64,000 nt of DNA from JAGVSR01 sp963742405 (GTDB lineage Bacteria; Pseudomonadota; Alphaproteobacteria; Rhizobiales; Hyphomicrobiaceae). The position numbers and the translations under genes were made by a program. The notes under the pieces are model-generated. The model was given only the letters and a program-made list of their open reading frames with translations, was not told the DNA's origin and did not search any database. Positions 9,611 to 18,720 of the stretch are shown piece after piece. Numbering within the stretch: the stretch's first letter is position 1; every line of letters begins with the position of its first letter. The stretch spans positions 124,001-188,000 of the forward strand of contig CAVUMB010000005.1 in NCBI GenBank assembly GCA_963742405.1, read 5' to 3'.

Positions 9611-9636
9611 TCACGAAGTCAGCGCTCGGGTCATCG

Positions 9637-11541
9637 TCAAGCCAGCGTCTCTTGCAGGCCCTTCAAGACAACCAGCGCATCCTGTCCAGCATATAGGAAC
9701 TGGTCCACCCCCGCGGCCTTGAGGGCCGCTTCGCGCTCCCCGGGCCGGCCCGCCATGAGGATGCGTTTGGCGCCCGCCGCCTTGAGGGCGCGCGCCGTCG
9801 CTTCCGCGTGTAGGGCGTTGAGTGCGTCGGATGAGCAAATGCAGGCCGCTTTAAGGCCTGAGTCCCGGAATGCCGCGGCGGCTGCTTCCGCGTCCGCGTA
9901 GCCATCGCTCATGGCCGCAGCGATGCCACCGGCAGCTAGGTAATTCTTGATCCACGTCGAGCGGACGTTGTGCTCGACAACAGCGCCGATGCTCGCCAGG
10001 AAGACCGCGTAAGGTTGACCGGTCTTGACGGCATGCGCATCGGCCGCATCGCGCAGAGTTTCGAACGGCTCCGCCAGACGAGCCATCTGCAACGGCGTGA
10101 CGCTGATGGCGACTTTGACAGGTTGATTTTCCAGTTGCGGCCACGGTTCGACCGATACCCCGTCATCGCCGAGCAGCGGGAAAGCCGACACGGCTGTCAA
10201 TTCGGCGCGGCCCGTGGCAATGGCCTTGACCTTCGCCTCGGCACTTTTGGCAATTTCCTGTTGCACAAAGCCAGATTGTAGGGCCGCCGCCATGCCACCT
10301 TGCTTCTCGATCTCCTGGAAGAGGCTCCATGCTTTTTTCGCCAGATCGTCAGTGAGTTTCTCGACATACCAGGAGCCACCGGCTGGATCGATGACGCGGC
10401 CAAGATTGCTTTCTTCCTGGCAGACAATCTGGATGTTGCGCGCGACGCGGCGGGCGAAGGCATCGGTCTTGCCGAGCGGGAATGTGAAAGGTAGCACGAT
10501 GATGCTGTCGGCGCCGCCGAGCGCGCCGCCGGCACAGGCAATGGCCGTGCGGATGATATTGGTCCACGGGTCTCGCTTGGCAAGCATACGCCACGACGTA
10601 ACAGCCTGCACCTTTACGGCCGTCGCGGCATCACCCGCACCTGATGCATCGGCGATGCGCCAGATCAGTCGGCGCAGGGCGCGCAGCTTGGCGATTGCGA
10701 GAAACTGATCCGCATCGACCGCAAGGGTGGCCGCAATTTTTGTCAGCGCGTCGCCCGGCGCAATTCCGGCTTTGTCCGCCGCCCGCAGGTAGGCGACGAA
10801 TGTCGAAAGAACGACGGCCAGTTCCTGCGCTTCCGTTGCGCCTGCACAATGATAGCAGTGCCCGTCGGCGGCCAATGCACTAACCCCCGGCATGTGGCGA
10901 GTTCGATTGATCAGCGCGGCGGCATCGGCGAGCGCGTCATTAAGTGGTGTTGCGAGCTGGCCGAACACGGCAAGCGTGCCGAGAGGATCGAAAGCAAAAC
11001 CGCCGCGGCGTTTGCCGTCCGGCACCTGCAGCGCATCCCAGACCGCGATCAGTGCCTGTGCGGCCTCCGGCGTTTTCTCGTGGGCGATCAGTGTGACCGG
11101 GCAGATATCGAGAAGCACGCCGTTGAAGGCCGTGTTCAAAGCTTGCGTCGTCATCGGCAGACCGTTGCCGCCGCCGACAGCGATCGCAATCGACGTCACG
11201 CCGCCGTTGAGATCGTCTAGGATCGCAGCGTTCACGGCTCTCGCATCCGTGCCCGAGTGATACTGACGGATATCCCAGCCGAGACCCTGCAGTGTCGCGT
11301 GCGTCCCCCGCGTCAGGGGCGCAACCCCGGGGACGGCCGTATCGGAGAATGGCAACGCATCGGCTGGCGTATAAATCGGCTCGACGCGTAATCCATCTGC
11401 CGTCCTCGACACCATCTTCTTTTCGAACTCGGCCCCTTTGATCGCCTTATTGACCAGCTCAAGCCACGCCTCGCGCGAGGCGGCCGGAAAGCCGGATGCA
11501 AGTGCCACCACTGTCTCGTCGGTGGAAGATGAAGCGGTCAT
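9637..11541 (-). CDS. mcmB: methylmalonyl-CoA mutase small subunit
   Basis: Non-catalytic partner of the B12-dependent mutase (mutA/mcmB type), 634 residues. The TIM-barrel half retains family sequence (PGVAPLTRGTHATLQGLGW, then RNIQIVCQEESNLGRVIDPA and GGSWYVEKLTDDLA). The C-terminal domain is a degenerate cobalamin fold: where the large subunit has DxHxxG this one reads HNVRSTWIKN, so it cannot bind B12 in base-off form, as expected for the beta chain. The ATG at 11541 (MTASSSTDE) is preferred; an upstream in-frame extension to 11625 looks unlike coding. It probably precedes the large subunit in transcription despite the intervening opposing gene. Confidence 0.93.
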   Translation of the reverse strand: MTASSSTDETVVALASGFPAASREAWLELVNKAIKGAEFEKKMVSRTADGLRVEPIYTPADALPFSDTAVPGVAPLTRGTHATLQGLGWDIRQYHSGTDARAVNAAILDDLNGGVTSIAIAVGGGNGLPMTTQALNTAFNGVLLDICPVTLIAHEKTPEAAQALIAVWDALQVPDGKRRGGFAFDPLGTLAVFGQLATPLNDALADAAALINRTRHMPGVSALAADGHCYHCAGATEAQELAVVLSTFVAYLRAADKAGIAPGDALTKIAATLAVDADQFLAIAKLRALRRLIWRIADASGAGDAATAVKVQAVTSWRMLAKRDPWTNIIRTAIACAGGALGGADSIIVLPFTFPLGKTDAFARRVARNIQIVCQEESNLGRVIDPAGGSWYVEKLTDDLAKKAWSLFQEIEKQGGMAAALQSGFVQQEIAKSAEAKVKAIATGRAELTAVSAFPLLGDDGVSVEPWPQLENQPVKVAISVTPLQMARLAEPFETLRDAADAHAVKTGQPYAVFLASIGAVVEHNVRSTWIKNYLAAGGIAAAMSDGYADAEAAAAAFRDSGLKAACICSSDALNALHAEATARALKAAGAKRILMAGRPGEREAALKAAGVDQFLYAGQDALVVLKGLQETLA

Positions 11542-11850
11542 TGGCTGAGGTCCACGGTTGATCCGACGCTCCCGCAGGGCTGACACGTCGAGGCACTTTA
11601 AATTTGTTGCATCGTATAAGCGCAACCCGCAGGCGCCGCATTCAAAAAACGGTCACATGAATCCGGCTTGAAGCCGCAGCCACGCAGCGCACGACGCTTG
11701 ATCCTGTCTATAACAGTTTCGCCGAAATGAGCGTCAAGTGAGCCATGCAACCAAGGTTTGCAAAGGTCGGGTCGGCGTGCCAAGAGGTTCACTGCGGCGC
11801 CCTGGCGAGTCGGGCGGCGGGCGGTCCTTGGAATGCGGAGCGGCGATCCC

Positions 11851-13362
11851 ATGAGTGAACAGGTTTTGCAGGACGGCAAGATCTTCGTCGGCAAGAGCGT
11901 CAAACCGGAATACCTGGACTTGAAGCTGGCCAACCGCCACGGCCTCATCACCGGCGCGACCGGTACCGGCAAGACGGTGACGTTGCAGGTTCTGGCGGAA
12001 GGGTTCTCGGCTGCCGGCGTGCCGGTCTTCGCCGCCGACATCAAGGGCGATCTGTCGGGTATCGCCGCTGTCGGTGAGCCGAAGGATTTTCTGATCAAGC
12101 GCGCGGGCGAAGTTGGCTTGGGTGATGCATACAAGAACCGCGCGTCTCCAACAATTTTCTGGGATGTGTTCGGCGAGCAAGGCCATCCCATCCGCGCCAC
12201 GGTGCAGGACATGGGTCCGCTGCTGCTGTCGCGCCTTCTTGAACTCAATGAAGTCCAGGAAGGCGTCCTCAATATCGCTTTCCGCGTCGCCGCCGACGAA
12301 AAGATGCCGCTGCTCGATCTGAAAGATTTGCGCAGCCTCATGAACAATATTGCCGAACGCTCCAAGGAGATCGGCGCCAAGTACGGCAACGTCGCCACGA
12401 CTTCGATCGGGTCGATCCAGCGCCGCTTCCTGGTTCTGGAAGAGCAGGGCGCCAGCCAGTTCTTCGGCGAGCCGGCCCTCGACATTATGGACTTCATCCG
12501 CCTCGCCCCGGACGGCCGTGGTGTGATCTCAATTCTGTCCGCCGACAAGCTGATGGAAAAGCCGCGCCTTTACGCGACATTCCTGCTCTGGATGCTGTCG
12601 AAACTCTGGATGACCTTGCCGGAAGTTGGTGATCAGCCCAAGCCCAAGCTTGTCTTCTTTTTCGACGAAGCTCATCTGCTGTTCAATGAAGCACCCAAAG
12701 CCCTGCTTGAACGCATCGAACAGGTTGCCCGCCTCATCCGATCGAAGGGCGTAGGCGTTTACTTCATTACGCAAAATCCGATGGACGTGCCCAATTCCGT
12801 CTCGGCGCAGCTCGGCAACCGCGTCCAGCACGCTTTGCGCGCTTTCACGCCGCAGGAACAGAGGGCGGTCAAGGCGGCCGCCACGACGTTCCGCAAGAAC
12901 CCCGAACTCGACACCGAAAAAGTCATCATGGAGCTCAAAGTTGGCGAAGCGTTGGTCTCCATGCTCGAGAACAAGGGTGAGCCGTCGATGGTCCAGAGGA
13001 CGTCCATTCGCCCGCCCGAAGGCCGCCTTGGTCCGGTGTCGAAGGACGAACGCCTGAGCGTAATCGAATATAGTCCCGTATTCGGCAAATACGAAGAAGC
13101 GGTCGATCGCGAGAGCGCGCACGAAATGCTGACGAAGCGCACGGATGCCGCAGCCCAGGAAGCCAATGCGGGTCAAGGCGGCAGCTGGACGGATGTCATA
13201 CTCGGCGGCGGCTCGTCGGGCGCCAGCAAAACCGGTACGCGCCGCGGTCAACAGGGCATGGGCGACATGATCGGTAAAGAACTGCAACGCTCGTTGTCAC
13301 GCACGATCGCCACCACGATCAAAAACATCATTGTTGGTTCGATAAAGGGGGGGCGCCGCTAG
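11851..13362 (+). CDS. HerA-like / DUF853 family ATPase
   Basis: P-loop NTPase of 503 residues of the DUF853 (helicase HerA-like C-terminal) family. Walker A is GATGTGKT at 35-42; Walker B is KLVFFFDEAHLLF near residue 270; a QNPMDVPNSVSAQLGNRVQH segment follows as in VirB4/HerA relatives. The C-terminal ~70 residues are Gly/Ser-rich, then form a basic helix (LSRTIATTIKNIIVGSIKGG). The cellular role is not established; DNA translocation or helicase activity is inferred from the fold. GCGGAG lies 10 bases before the ATG at 11851, which fixes the start. Confidence 0.85.
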   Translation: MSEQVLQDGKIFVGKSVKPEYLDLKLANRHGLITGATGTGKTVTLQVLAEGFSAAGVPVFAADIKGDLSGIAAVGEPKDFLIKRAGEVGLGDAYKNRASPTIFWDVFGEQGHPIRATVQDMGPLLLSRLLELNEVQEGVLNIAFRVAADEKMPLLDLKDLRSLMNNIAERSKEIGAKYGNVATTSIGSIQRRFLVLEEQGASQFFGEPALDIMDFIRLAPDGRGVISILSADKLMEKPRLYATFLLWMLSKLWMTLPEVGDQPKPKLVFFFDEAHLLFNEAPKALLERIEQVARLIRSKGVGVYFITQNPMDVPNSVSAQLGNRVQHALRAFTPQEQRAVKAAATTFRKNPELDTEKVIMELKVGEALVSMLENKGEPSMVQRTSIRPPEGRLGPVSKDERLSVIEYSPVFGKYEEAVDRESAHEMLTKRTDAAAQEANAGQGGSWTDVILGGGSSGASKTGTRRGQQGMGDMIGKELQRSLSRTIATTIKNIIVGSIKGGRR

Positions 13363-13441
13363 CCCGTTTGATCGCGATCAAGGTCGTCTGCTCGCGAATG
13401 CAGCTGTCTCCAGACTGGGATCAGCAATAGGAGAGCCGATC

Positions 13442-13771
13442 ATGAACCGCTATGGTCGGCTCGTCGCCGCACTCGTCGCGATTTCCCCGTCGACGGCATT
13501 CGCCGACGATGGCGCAACGATTGCCAAGGGCAGGGCCTTGGTCGAGGCGAAATGCGCCCGCTGCCACGCCATCGGTCGCGATGATAAAAGTCCACACGAG
13601 AAAGCGCCGCCGTTCCGCGATGTGGTCGAGATCTATCCCAGTGAAGATCTGGCTGAAGCGCTCGCCGAGGGCATCGTATCCGGCCACCCTGACATGCCGG
13701 TTTTTCAATTTGCCCCGGCCGAAATCGAAGCCTTCCTCGGGTACTTGAACAGCCTCGCGTCGAAGCCCTGA
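13442..13771 (+). CDS. small periplasmic cytochrome c
   Basis: A 109-residue exported protein with one heme-binding CARCH motif near residue 38 after a signal peptide (LVAALVAISPSTAFA). A distal Met is probably in GHPDMPVF, giving a His/Met class I cytochrome of minimal size. The predicted role is periplasmic electron transfer with an unknown partner. AGGAGAG lies upstream of the ATG. It is convergent with the patatin gene, with 13 bases between their stops. Confidence 0.85.
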   Translation: MNRYGRLVAALVAISPSTAFADDGATIAKGRALVEAKCARCHAIGRDDKSPHEKAPPFRDVVEIYPSEDLAEALAEGIVSGHPDMPVFQFAPAEIEAFLGYLNSLASKP

Positions 13772-13784
13772 ACTTTCTGCGACC

Positions 13785-15158
13785 TCACAGCGCCGAGACG
13801 CGGTCGGTCGCAGCTGTCGGGCCAGGTGCTCCAGGCGAGGGCGGTCCCTCCGACGTGCTCGGTGACGGCGCCGGCTGGGCGGGCAGCGCTGCGGGAGGTT
13901 GGGCCGCCGCCGGATCGGTCACGGTTGGCGGAGCTTCGGGCGTCGCGATCCGCGGCGGTATCTCATCGGGAACATCGATGGGCTTCTTCATCCATTCCTT
14001 GGCCTTGCCTATGCGAAACCCTTCCTCAAACACCGCCTTTTGATAGTTGAGGTCGAATTTCTCCTTCGGCACGACATCGAATGTCGGGGGGATCGCCACG
14101 GAATTGAAGTCGACACCGGCATCCTTCGCCATGCGATAGATCCGGTAATTGTCGCCTCTGTGCTGATACAGCATGAGCGCCCCGATCGAGTCACCCGCGA
14201 TCGAGAATGTCGTCGGCGTCACCGCACCAAAGGTCGGCTGCATCTTGCCGTTATGGACGAGATAAAGTTTCCGCTGCGGCGGCGATTCATAGAGGACGTC
14301 GAAGGCCTTGATCGGCACGTTGACGGGCGTCACGTAGATTTGCCGTGTCACGCCGCCGTCGACATGCAGCTCATCGTATAGTTTGCCGTCCACCTTCACT
14401 TTAATCTGGACCGGCGGGAAAAGGCCAGGAATGGCAGCCGACGCGATGATCACGTCGCGAAAGAGCTGAACCGCTGCCGGATCATCGTAATGCTGCGCGA
14501 TCGCACCCATGTTCCAAACGACTGGCCGCTTTGCATCAAGATTGGTCGTGCCGACCGTAAGCAGACGTCCACGTTCATACTGGCGCGCAATCTTCATTAA
14601 GAATTCGCGATCGACATATTTTGCGACGAGCTTTTTTAAAGGTCCCGTATCGGCAAGGGCCGAGCCACCCAGAAGGCCGGTTACGACCTGCGGGACGATG
14701 AGTTCGTCGGTCCGAAACTGTGTCCAGATTTCCTTGATTTGAGGATCGTATTTAGGGCCCAGAAATGCAAACGGGGCGATGATCGATCCAGCCGAAACGC
14801 CAGTCACGTGCTCGAATTCGGGCCGGTCTCCACGCGCGGTCCAGCCGTTGAGAACGCCGGCCCCGAAAGCCCCGTCTGATCCGCCACCGGATAAGGCCAG
14901 AACTTCGATCTGCAGGCGGCCATTGATTTTAGGCGCGCTTGCGCCAAGCAATGGCACGCCGCGAAGATACTCGCGGTAGGTTTTTTTCAGATCCTTCGGC
15001 GTCTCGTCGGCCCAAAAGCGGGCTCCTGGAATATCTGGAATGGAGGCCGTTTCAGACGCCAAGGCAGTTGGAACAGGATTTCGATCGATTGCACCTGCGC
15101 ATCCGCCGGCCAATACGGCCAGGGCCATCAGCACCGCGTAGGCGGTTACAGATCGCAA
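13785..15158 (-). CDS. patatin-like phospholipase, probable lipoprotein
   Basis: Serine lipase of the patatin family, 457 residues. The oxyanion motif GGGSDG is at 91-96, the nucleophile S122 is in GVSAG, and the dyad aspartate D267 is in DGG. The N-terminus (AVLMALAVLAGGC) looks like a lipoprotein signal with Cys20 as the lipidation site; the lipobox is A-G-G-C, so this is probable rather than sure. The C-terminal ~60 residues are Pro/Ala-rich and low-complexity. I chose a TTG at 15158 because a GGGGGG Shine-Dalgarno precedes it and a complete signal peptide results. Substrate unknown. Confidence 0.85.
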   Translation of the reverse strand: MRSVTAYAVLMALAVLAGGCAGAIDRNPVPTALASETASIPDIPGARFWADETPKDLKKTYREYLRGVPLLGASAPKINGRLQIEVLALSGGGSDGAFGAGVLNGWTARGDRPEFEHVTGVSAGSIIAPFAFLGPKYDPQIKEIWTQFRTDELIVPQVVTGLLGGSALADTGPLKKLVAKYVDREFLMKIARQYERGRLLTVGTTNLDAKRPVVWNMGAIAQHYDDPAAVQLFRDVIIASAAIPGLFPPVQIKVKVDGKLYDELHVDGGVTRQIYVTPVNVPIKAFDVLYESPPQRKLYLVHNGKMQPTFGAVTPTTFSIAGDSIGALMLYQHRGDNYRIYRMAKDAGVDFNSVAIPPTFDVVPKEKFDLNYQKAVFEEGFRIGKAKEWMKKPIDVPDEIPPRIATPEAPPTVTDPAAAQPPAALPAQPAPSPSTSEGPPSPGAPGPTAATDRVSAL

Positions 15159-15261
15159 GGTCCCCCCCGGAACACAGTTAGAAAAGCGGTCATTAACATA
15201 AGGACACCCAGTTAGAAACCCTCTGAACCCGGCCGATCTAGGGCACACGGGAAGTAGATGC

Positions 15262-15296
15262 AAAAAAGCCACCCGACGTAGCCGGGTGGCTTTTGC
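15262..15296 (-). terminator. rho-independent terminator of sodB
   Basis: A perfect GCCACCCG/CGGGTGGC stem with a 7-base loop, flanked by AAAAAA on the left and TTTT on the right as written. Read on the minus strand it is followed by six T residues and lies 20 bases after the sodB stop. The right-hand TTTT would also let it act on plus-strand transcription. Confidence 0.85.
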
Positions 15297-15317
15297 AGTT
15301 CCGGATTAAGCGCTGGG

Positions 15318-15908
15318 TCAACCCATCATCTGGTCGACATACTCCCAATTCACGAGATTATCGAACCACGCTTCCAGATACTTGGGACGCGCGTTGCGGT
15401 AGTCGATGTAATAGCTGTGTTCCCACACGTCGACGCCAAGGATGGGCTGCGATCCATGCATTAACGGATTTTCGCCGTTCGGTGTCTTGGTCACTTCGAG
15501 TTTGCCGTCGCGGATGGCGAGCCATGCCCAACCGGACCCGAATTGTGTCGTACCCGCGTTGAGAAAGTCCGCCCGCATTTTATCGAACCCACCGTACTCG
15601 TCGGCAAGCCGCTCAAGACGGCCCGGCAACTTCTTGCCCCCGCCATTGGGCTTCATCCAGTTCCAGAAATGGGTGTGGTTGTAATGCTGGCCGATATTAT
15701 TGACGAGGCCGGCATTCTTGCCGGTAAACGCGGCCACGCAAATCTCTTCGATCGACTTACCTTCCAGGCCAGAGCCGACGATCAGTTTATTGCCGTTATC
15801 GACATACGCCTGATGGTGCTTATCATGGTGGAATTGCAGCGTTTCCGCCGACATGTAGGGCTGCAGCGCATCGTAGGCGTACGGCAGTTCGGGAAGCTTA
15901 AAGGTCAT
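15318..15908 (-). CDS. sodB: superoxide dismutase (Fe/Mn family, SodB-like)
   Basis: Converts superoxide to hydrogen peroxide and oxygen in the cytoplasm. The 196-residue length is typical. It opens with the family N-terminus FKLPELPYAYDALQPYMSAE. The metal ligands are visible: His27 in QFHHDKHH, the His of YNHTHFW, and Asp and His in DVWEHSYYIDY. FGSGWAWL is the usual active-site strand. The sequence resembles iron enzymes, but metal use is not certain from sequence. Followed by a strong terminator, so probably monocistronic. Confidence 0.95.
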   Translation of the reverse strand: MTFKLPELPYAYDALQPYMSAETLQFHHDKHHQAYVDNGNKLIVGSGLEGKSIEEICVAAFTGKNAGLVNNIGQHYNHTHFWNWMKPNGGGKKLPGRLERLADEYGGFDKMRADFLNAGTTQFGSGWAWLAIRDGKLEVTKTPNGENPLMHGSQPILGVDVWEHSYYIDYRNARPKYLEAWFDNLVNWEYVDQMMG

Positions 15909-16029
15909 TGTGATCTCCGGAGGAGGGGTGGCGCAAGCTGACGGGTCGCACCGGCGCGCAACCTAGCCGCGCCGCATCTGCGAAACAAGTGTGCGGACGA
16001 ATGGGTTCCCATCAGCGCGCCAGATGGGC

Positions 16030-16686
16030 TCAGCCCGCCAATTCAATCAGAAATTCATTCCGCCGCAGAAACGGCAGCGACCAGGGCGGATTGTAGAAGG
16101 CAACCGTGGGCGCAGCGGCCGCAACAAGCCCGCTCGCCTTCACCCAAGCTTCCAGTTCAGCCTTGTGTTCGGAGAGGTTATCTTCGCTCGACCACCCGGA
16201 AAACCGGATGACGGCGAACCGCTTTGCCGCCTGGGAAATGATCGTGACACGTTTGTCATTCGGAACGGGCAGCGTTTCGGCGGTATACTGGGCCGGCATC
16301 ATAAAGCGAACCTTCCAGCTGTCGCCGACCGGCTGTTGGGTCACAGGCGCCGTTATGGCGATTTTGTCCCCGGGCTGCTGAGTGACCGGCGCCGTCATAT
16401 CGATCTTCTGCCGCGCGGAATTGTTGCCGAAAATGAAGTCCGCCAGCAGTCGGAAACCTTGGTTGGCGGCCGCACCACGCTCGCCCGAAACCACGACCTC
16501 GGCGATCAGCAAAGGCGCATATCGGCGGATTTCGATATCGCCATCTTTACGTTCGATCGTGAATGCAGGTTCTTCGGTAGCCATGGCGACACTCGGAAAC
16601 AGGAGCGCTGCGGAGGTTGCAAGGCATGTCAGCAGCACGATTAACTGCGACGGTCGAACAATAAGAGAGCGGCTCTTGGCGCGCAT
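16030..16686 (-). CDS. SOUL family heme-binding protein, exported
   Basis: A 218-residue protein with a signal peptide (LIVLLTCLATSAALLFPSVA, cleaved before TEEPAF) and a SOUL domain: FTIERKDGDIEIRRYAP at the start, then the characteristic repeated ITAPVTQQ-type strands around residue 95-120, and MPAQYTAETLPVPND. The repeated APVTQQP units are a normal feature of bacterial SOUL proteins. The predicted location is the periplasm; heme binding is inferred from the family. It stands alone, with no obvious heme-transport partners. Confidence 0.85.
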   Translation of the reverse strand: MRAKSRSLIVRPSQLIVLLTCLATSAALLFPSVAMATEEPAFTIERKDGDIEIRRYAPLLIAEVVVSGERGAAANQGFRLLADFIFGNNSARQKIDMTAPVTQQPGDKIAITAPVTQQPVGDSWKVRFMMPAQYTAETLPVPNDKRVTIISQAAKRFAVIRFSGWSSEDNLSEHKAELEAWVKASGLVAAAAPTVAFYNPPWSLPFLRRNEFLIELAG

Positions 16687-17232
16687 CGGATCCTCGATAG
16701 CTACCCACTCTCGATGATAACGGGCCGGAGAACTTTGCGGATCAACAAGAACGTCAGACCGGCAACGGTTCCACTGGGCACATTGCAGTCGTGAAATGAA
16801 ACAGCCGACTATAAACAGGCCTAGAAAATAGACGTAAGGAAATTCGGGGGCGCTCCGACCCTGAGCGAAGCGCCCCCTTAGATCACGCCGGGGAAGTGCA
16901 GGGTTCAGGGTTTCTACAACCTAGCCGCCCGGCACTGAACCATGACTGAATATGCTGTTCATCGCCCATTCATTTGCCCACCCGGCACCAAAAGCGGGAT
17001 GACGGCACAACATTGACCCTGAATTTAATGCCCGTTTCCCAGGGGCCGCTGAAAATGGACATATCTCGGGATTATCGAAGACCAAAAGTGGTCGGCGTAC
17101 GACCGGCGCGCGTTCGCAAGACTGCACGACGGAATTTCACGCCCCCATCGTTGATGACGAACAATATGCAAGATGGAACCGCTTTCTTGATCGGCCGCAC
17201 TCTTCTCATGATTTGCGCGAGCCGGTTGCTTC
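16687..17232. other. 546-base gene-free stretch with one strong hairpin
   Basis: No frame here has coding character or a ribosome-binding site. A perfect 9-bp inverted repeat, GGGGGCGCT at 16846-16854 and AGCGCCCCC at 16869-16877, forms a hairpin with a 14-base loop. Only two T residues follow, so it is not a clear terminator. The right part should contain the promoter of the MacAB-like operon. Confidence 0.5.
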
Positions 17233-18720
17233 ATGCCTCGACGACTGAAAGTCATTCCGATGCGCCTTAGCCGCCTCTTTACTCTCGCCGCACCCGTCGC
17301 CCTCGTAGCGGGCGGTCTTATATGGTTTTTGAACCTTGGTTCGCCGACCAAGACAGCGTTCGACTACGAAACGGTCAGCGTTGAGAAAGGAACGATCCGC
17401 CGCATCGTCTCGACGTCCGGCCCCGTCCGCGCGCTGGTGACAGTGAGTGTCGGATCCTATCTCTCGGGACCCGTCGAAGCGGTCAACGTCGACTTCAACG
17501 CCGAAGTAAAACCCGGCGATGTACTAGCCAAACTCGACCGGCGCACGTTTGCCGCCAAGGTCGCGGAGGCTGAAGCCAACCTGCTTGCCGCCAACGCCGC
17601 CCTGACAAATCAGAAAGCCGCGTTGATCAAGGCCGAAGCCGTACTCTTGAACGCCGAGCGCACGATCGAGCGTCAGCGCTCGCTGGCCGAAAAGCGTTTC
17701 GCCAGCGAACAGGCACTCGACAACGCGGAGCGCGATCGCGATGTCGCCAAAGCAGAAATAGAAGTGGTCAAAGCGCTGATCGAGACAGCTGAGGCCCAGA
17801 TCGTGCAGCGCAAGGCCGCTCTCGACAGCGCCCAGGTAGATTTGGAACGGTCCGAAATCAAATCGCCGATCAGCGGCACAGTGATTTCACGTTCGGTAGA
17901 TCCGGGTCAGACGGTCGCCGCGAGCTTTCAGGCACCAGAACTGTTCAAAATCGCGCAGGATTTGTCGCGCATTCGCATAGAAGCGCAGGTCAACGAAGCC
18001 GACGTCGGTTCGATTGCCGAAGGCAATCCGGTCACTTTCACCGTCGATGCCTATCCCGATCGCGAATTCGATGGCCGTGTGACGCAGATCCGCCTCGCCG
18101 CGACCGAGATCAACAACGTCGTCACTTACACCGTCATCATTGAAGCGCAAAATGAAGATCGACGTCTGTTCCCCGGCATGACGGCCAACGTGCGTATCGA
18201 AAGCGCGCGTCGCGACGATGTTTTGCGTGTGTCCAACGACGCGCTCCGCTTCCGTCCGCGCGATGGGCAGGGCGCACCCGAACGCCGTTCCGAAGACAGC
18301 GCCAGCCGGTCGCAGCGCACCATCGAACGCTTGAAGGGAGAACTCGATCTCACACCGGCGCAGGTCGAAACGCTGGCCTCCGAAATTCAGGCAATCGCCG
18401 CCGACGCCCGAGCCGGCCAAGGTGCCGGTTTCGGGCCGCAGTCTTTCGATCCGGCCGCCTTTCGAATGAAACTCAACCTGCGCATCGAGCAGTCAATTGT
18501 GCCAACCATGACCGATCAACAGCACAAGATTTATGAGCGCTGGAAAAAAGGTCGCGAAGGCATGCGCTCGGCATCATTTTGGTCGCTTGACCCTCAGGGT
18601 CAGCCGGAGCGCCGCTCTGCCCGCGTTGGTCTTGCCGACGACCAGTTTACGGAGATCGTAAGCGGCGACGTCAAGGAAGGAGACAAGCTGATCGTACGCA
18701 TGCGCGAGGCAAAGAAATGA
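17233..18720 (+). CDS. MacA-like periplasmic adaptor (membrane fusion) protein with LTxxQ-type insertion
   Basis: Adaptor subunit of a tripartite ABC exporter, 495 residues. One N-terminal anchor span (LFTLAAPVALVAGGLIWFL) is followed by a biotinyl-lipoyl half-motif, a long alpha-helical hairpin (~90-200, Ala/Glu/Lys-rich), the second lipoyl half (SEIKSPISGTVISRSVDPGQ) and beta-barrel. Unusually, about 100 residues near 345-450 contain LTPAQ and MTDQQ helices resembling CpxP/Spy proteins. A second in-frame ATG at 17260 is possible. The stop overlaps the ATPase start (ATGA), showing translational coupling. No TolC-like gene is in the window. Confidence 0.87.
   Translation: MPRRLKVIPMRLSRLFTLAAPVALVAGGLIWFLNLGSPTKTAFDYETVSVEKGTIRRIVSTSGPVRALVTVSVGSYLSGPVEAVNVDFNAEVKPGDVLAKLDRRTFAAKVAEAEANLLAANAALTNQKAALIKAEAVLLNAERTIERQRSLAEKRFASEQALDNAERDRDVAKAEIEVVKALIETAEAQIVQRKAALDSAQVDLERSEIKSPISGTVISRSVDPGQTVAASFQAPELFKIAQDLSRIRIEAQVNEADVGSIAEGNPVTFTVDAYPDREFDGRVTQIRLAATEINNVVTYTVIIEAQNEDRRLFPGMTANVRIESARRDDVLRVSNDALRFRPRDGQGAPERRSEDSASRSQRTIERLKGELDLTPAQVETLASEIQAIAADARAGQGAGFGPQSFDPAAFRMKLNLRIEQSIVPTMTDQQHKIYERWKKGREGMRSASFWSLDPQGQPERRSARVGLADDQFTEIVSGDVKEGDKLIVRMREAKK

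Noticed and set aside
11598..12548. A 316-residue minus-strand frame opposite the DUF853 ATPase gene
   Set aside because: Composition is Arg/Ser-rich shadow sequence, and the plus strand has an ATPase with intact motifs and ribosome-binding site.
16321..16400. Tandem duplication in the SOUL gene (two APVTQQP units)
   Set aside because: Repeated TAPVTQ-type strands are normal in SOUL proteins, so no recent duplication is implied.
16974..17270. A 98-residue plus-strand frame in the gap before the MacA-like gene
   Set aside because: No ribosome-binding site, no family, and it overlaps the start of the adaptor gene in another frame.
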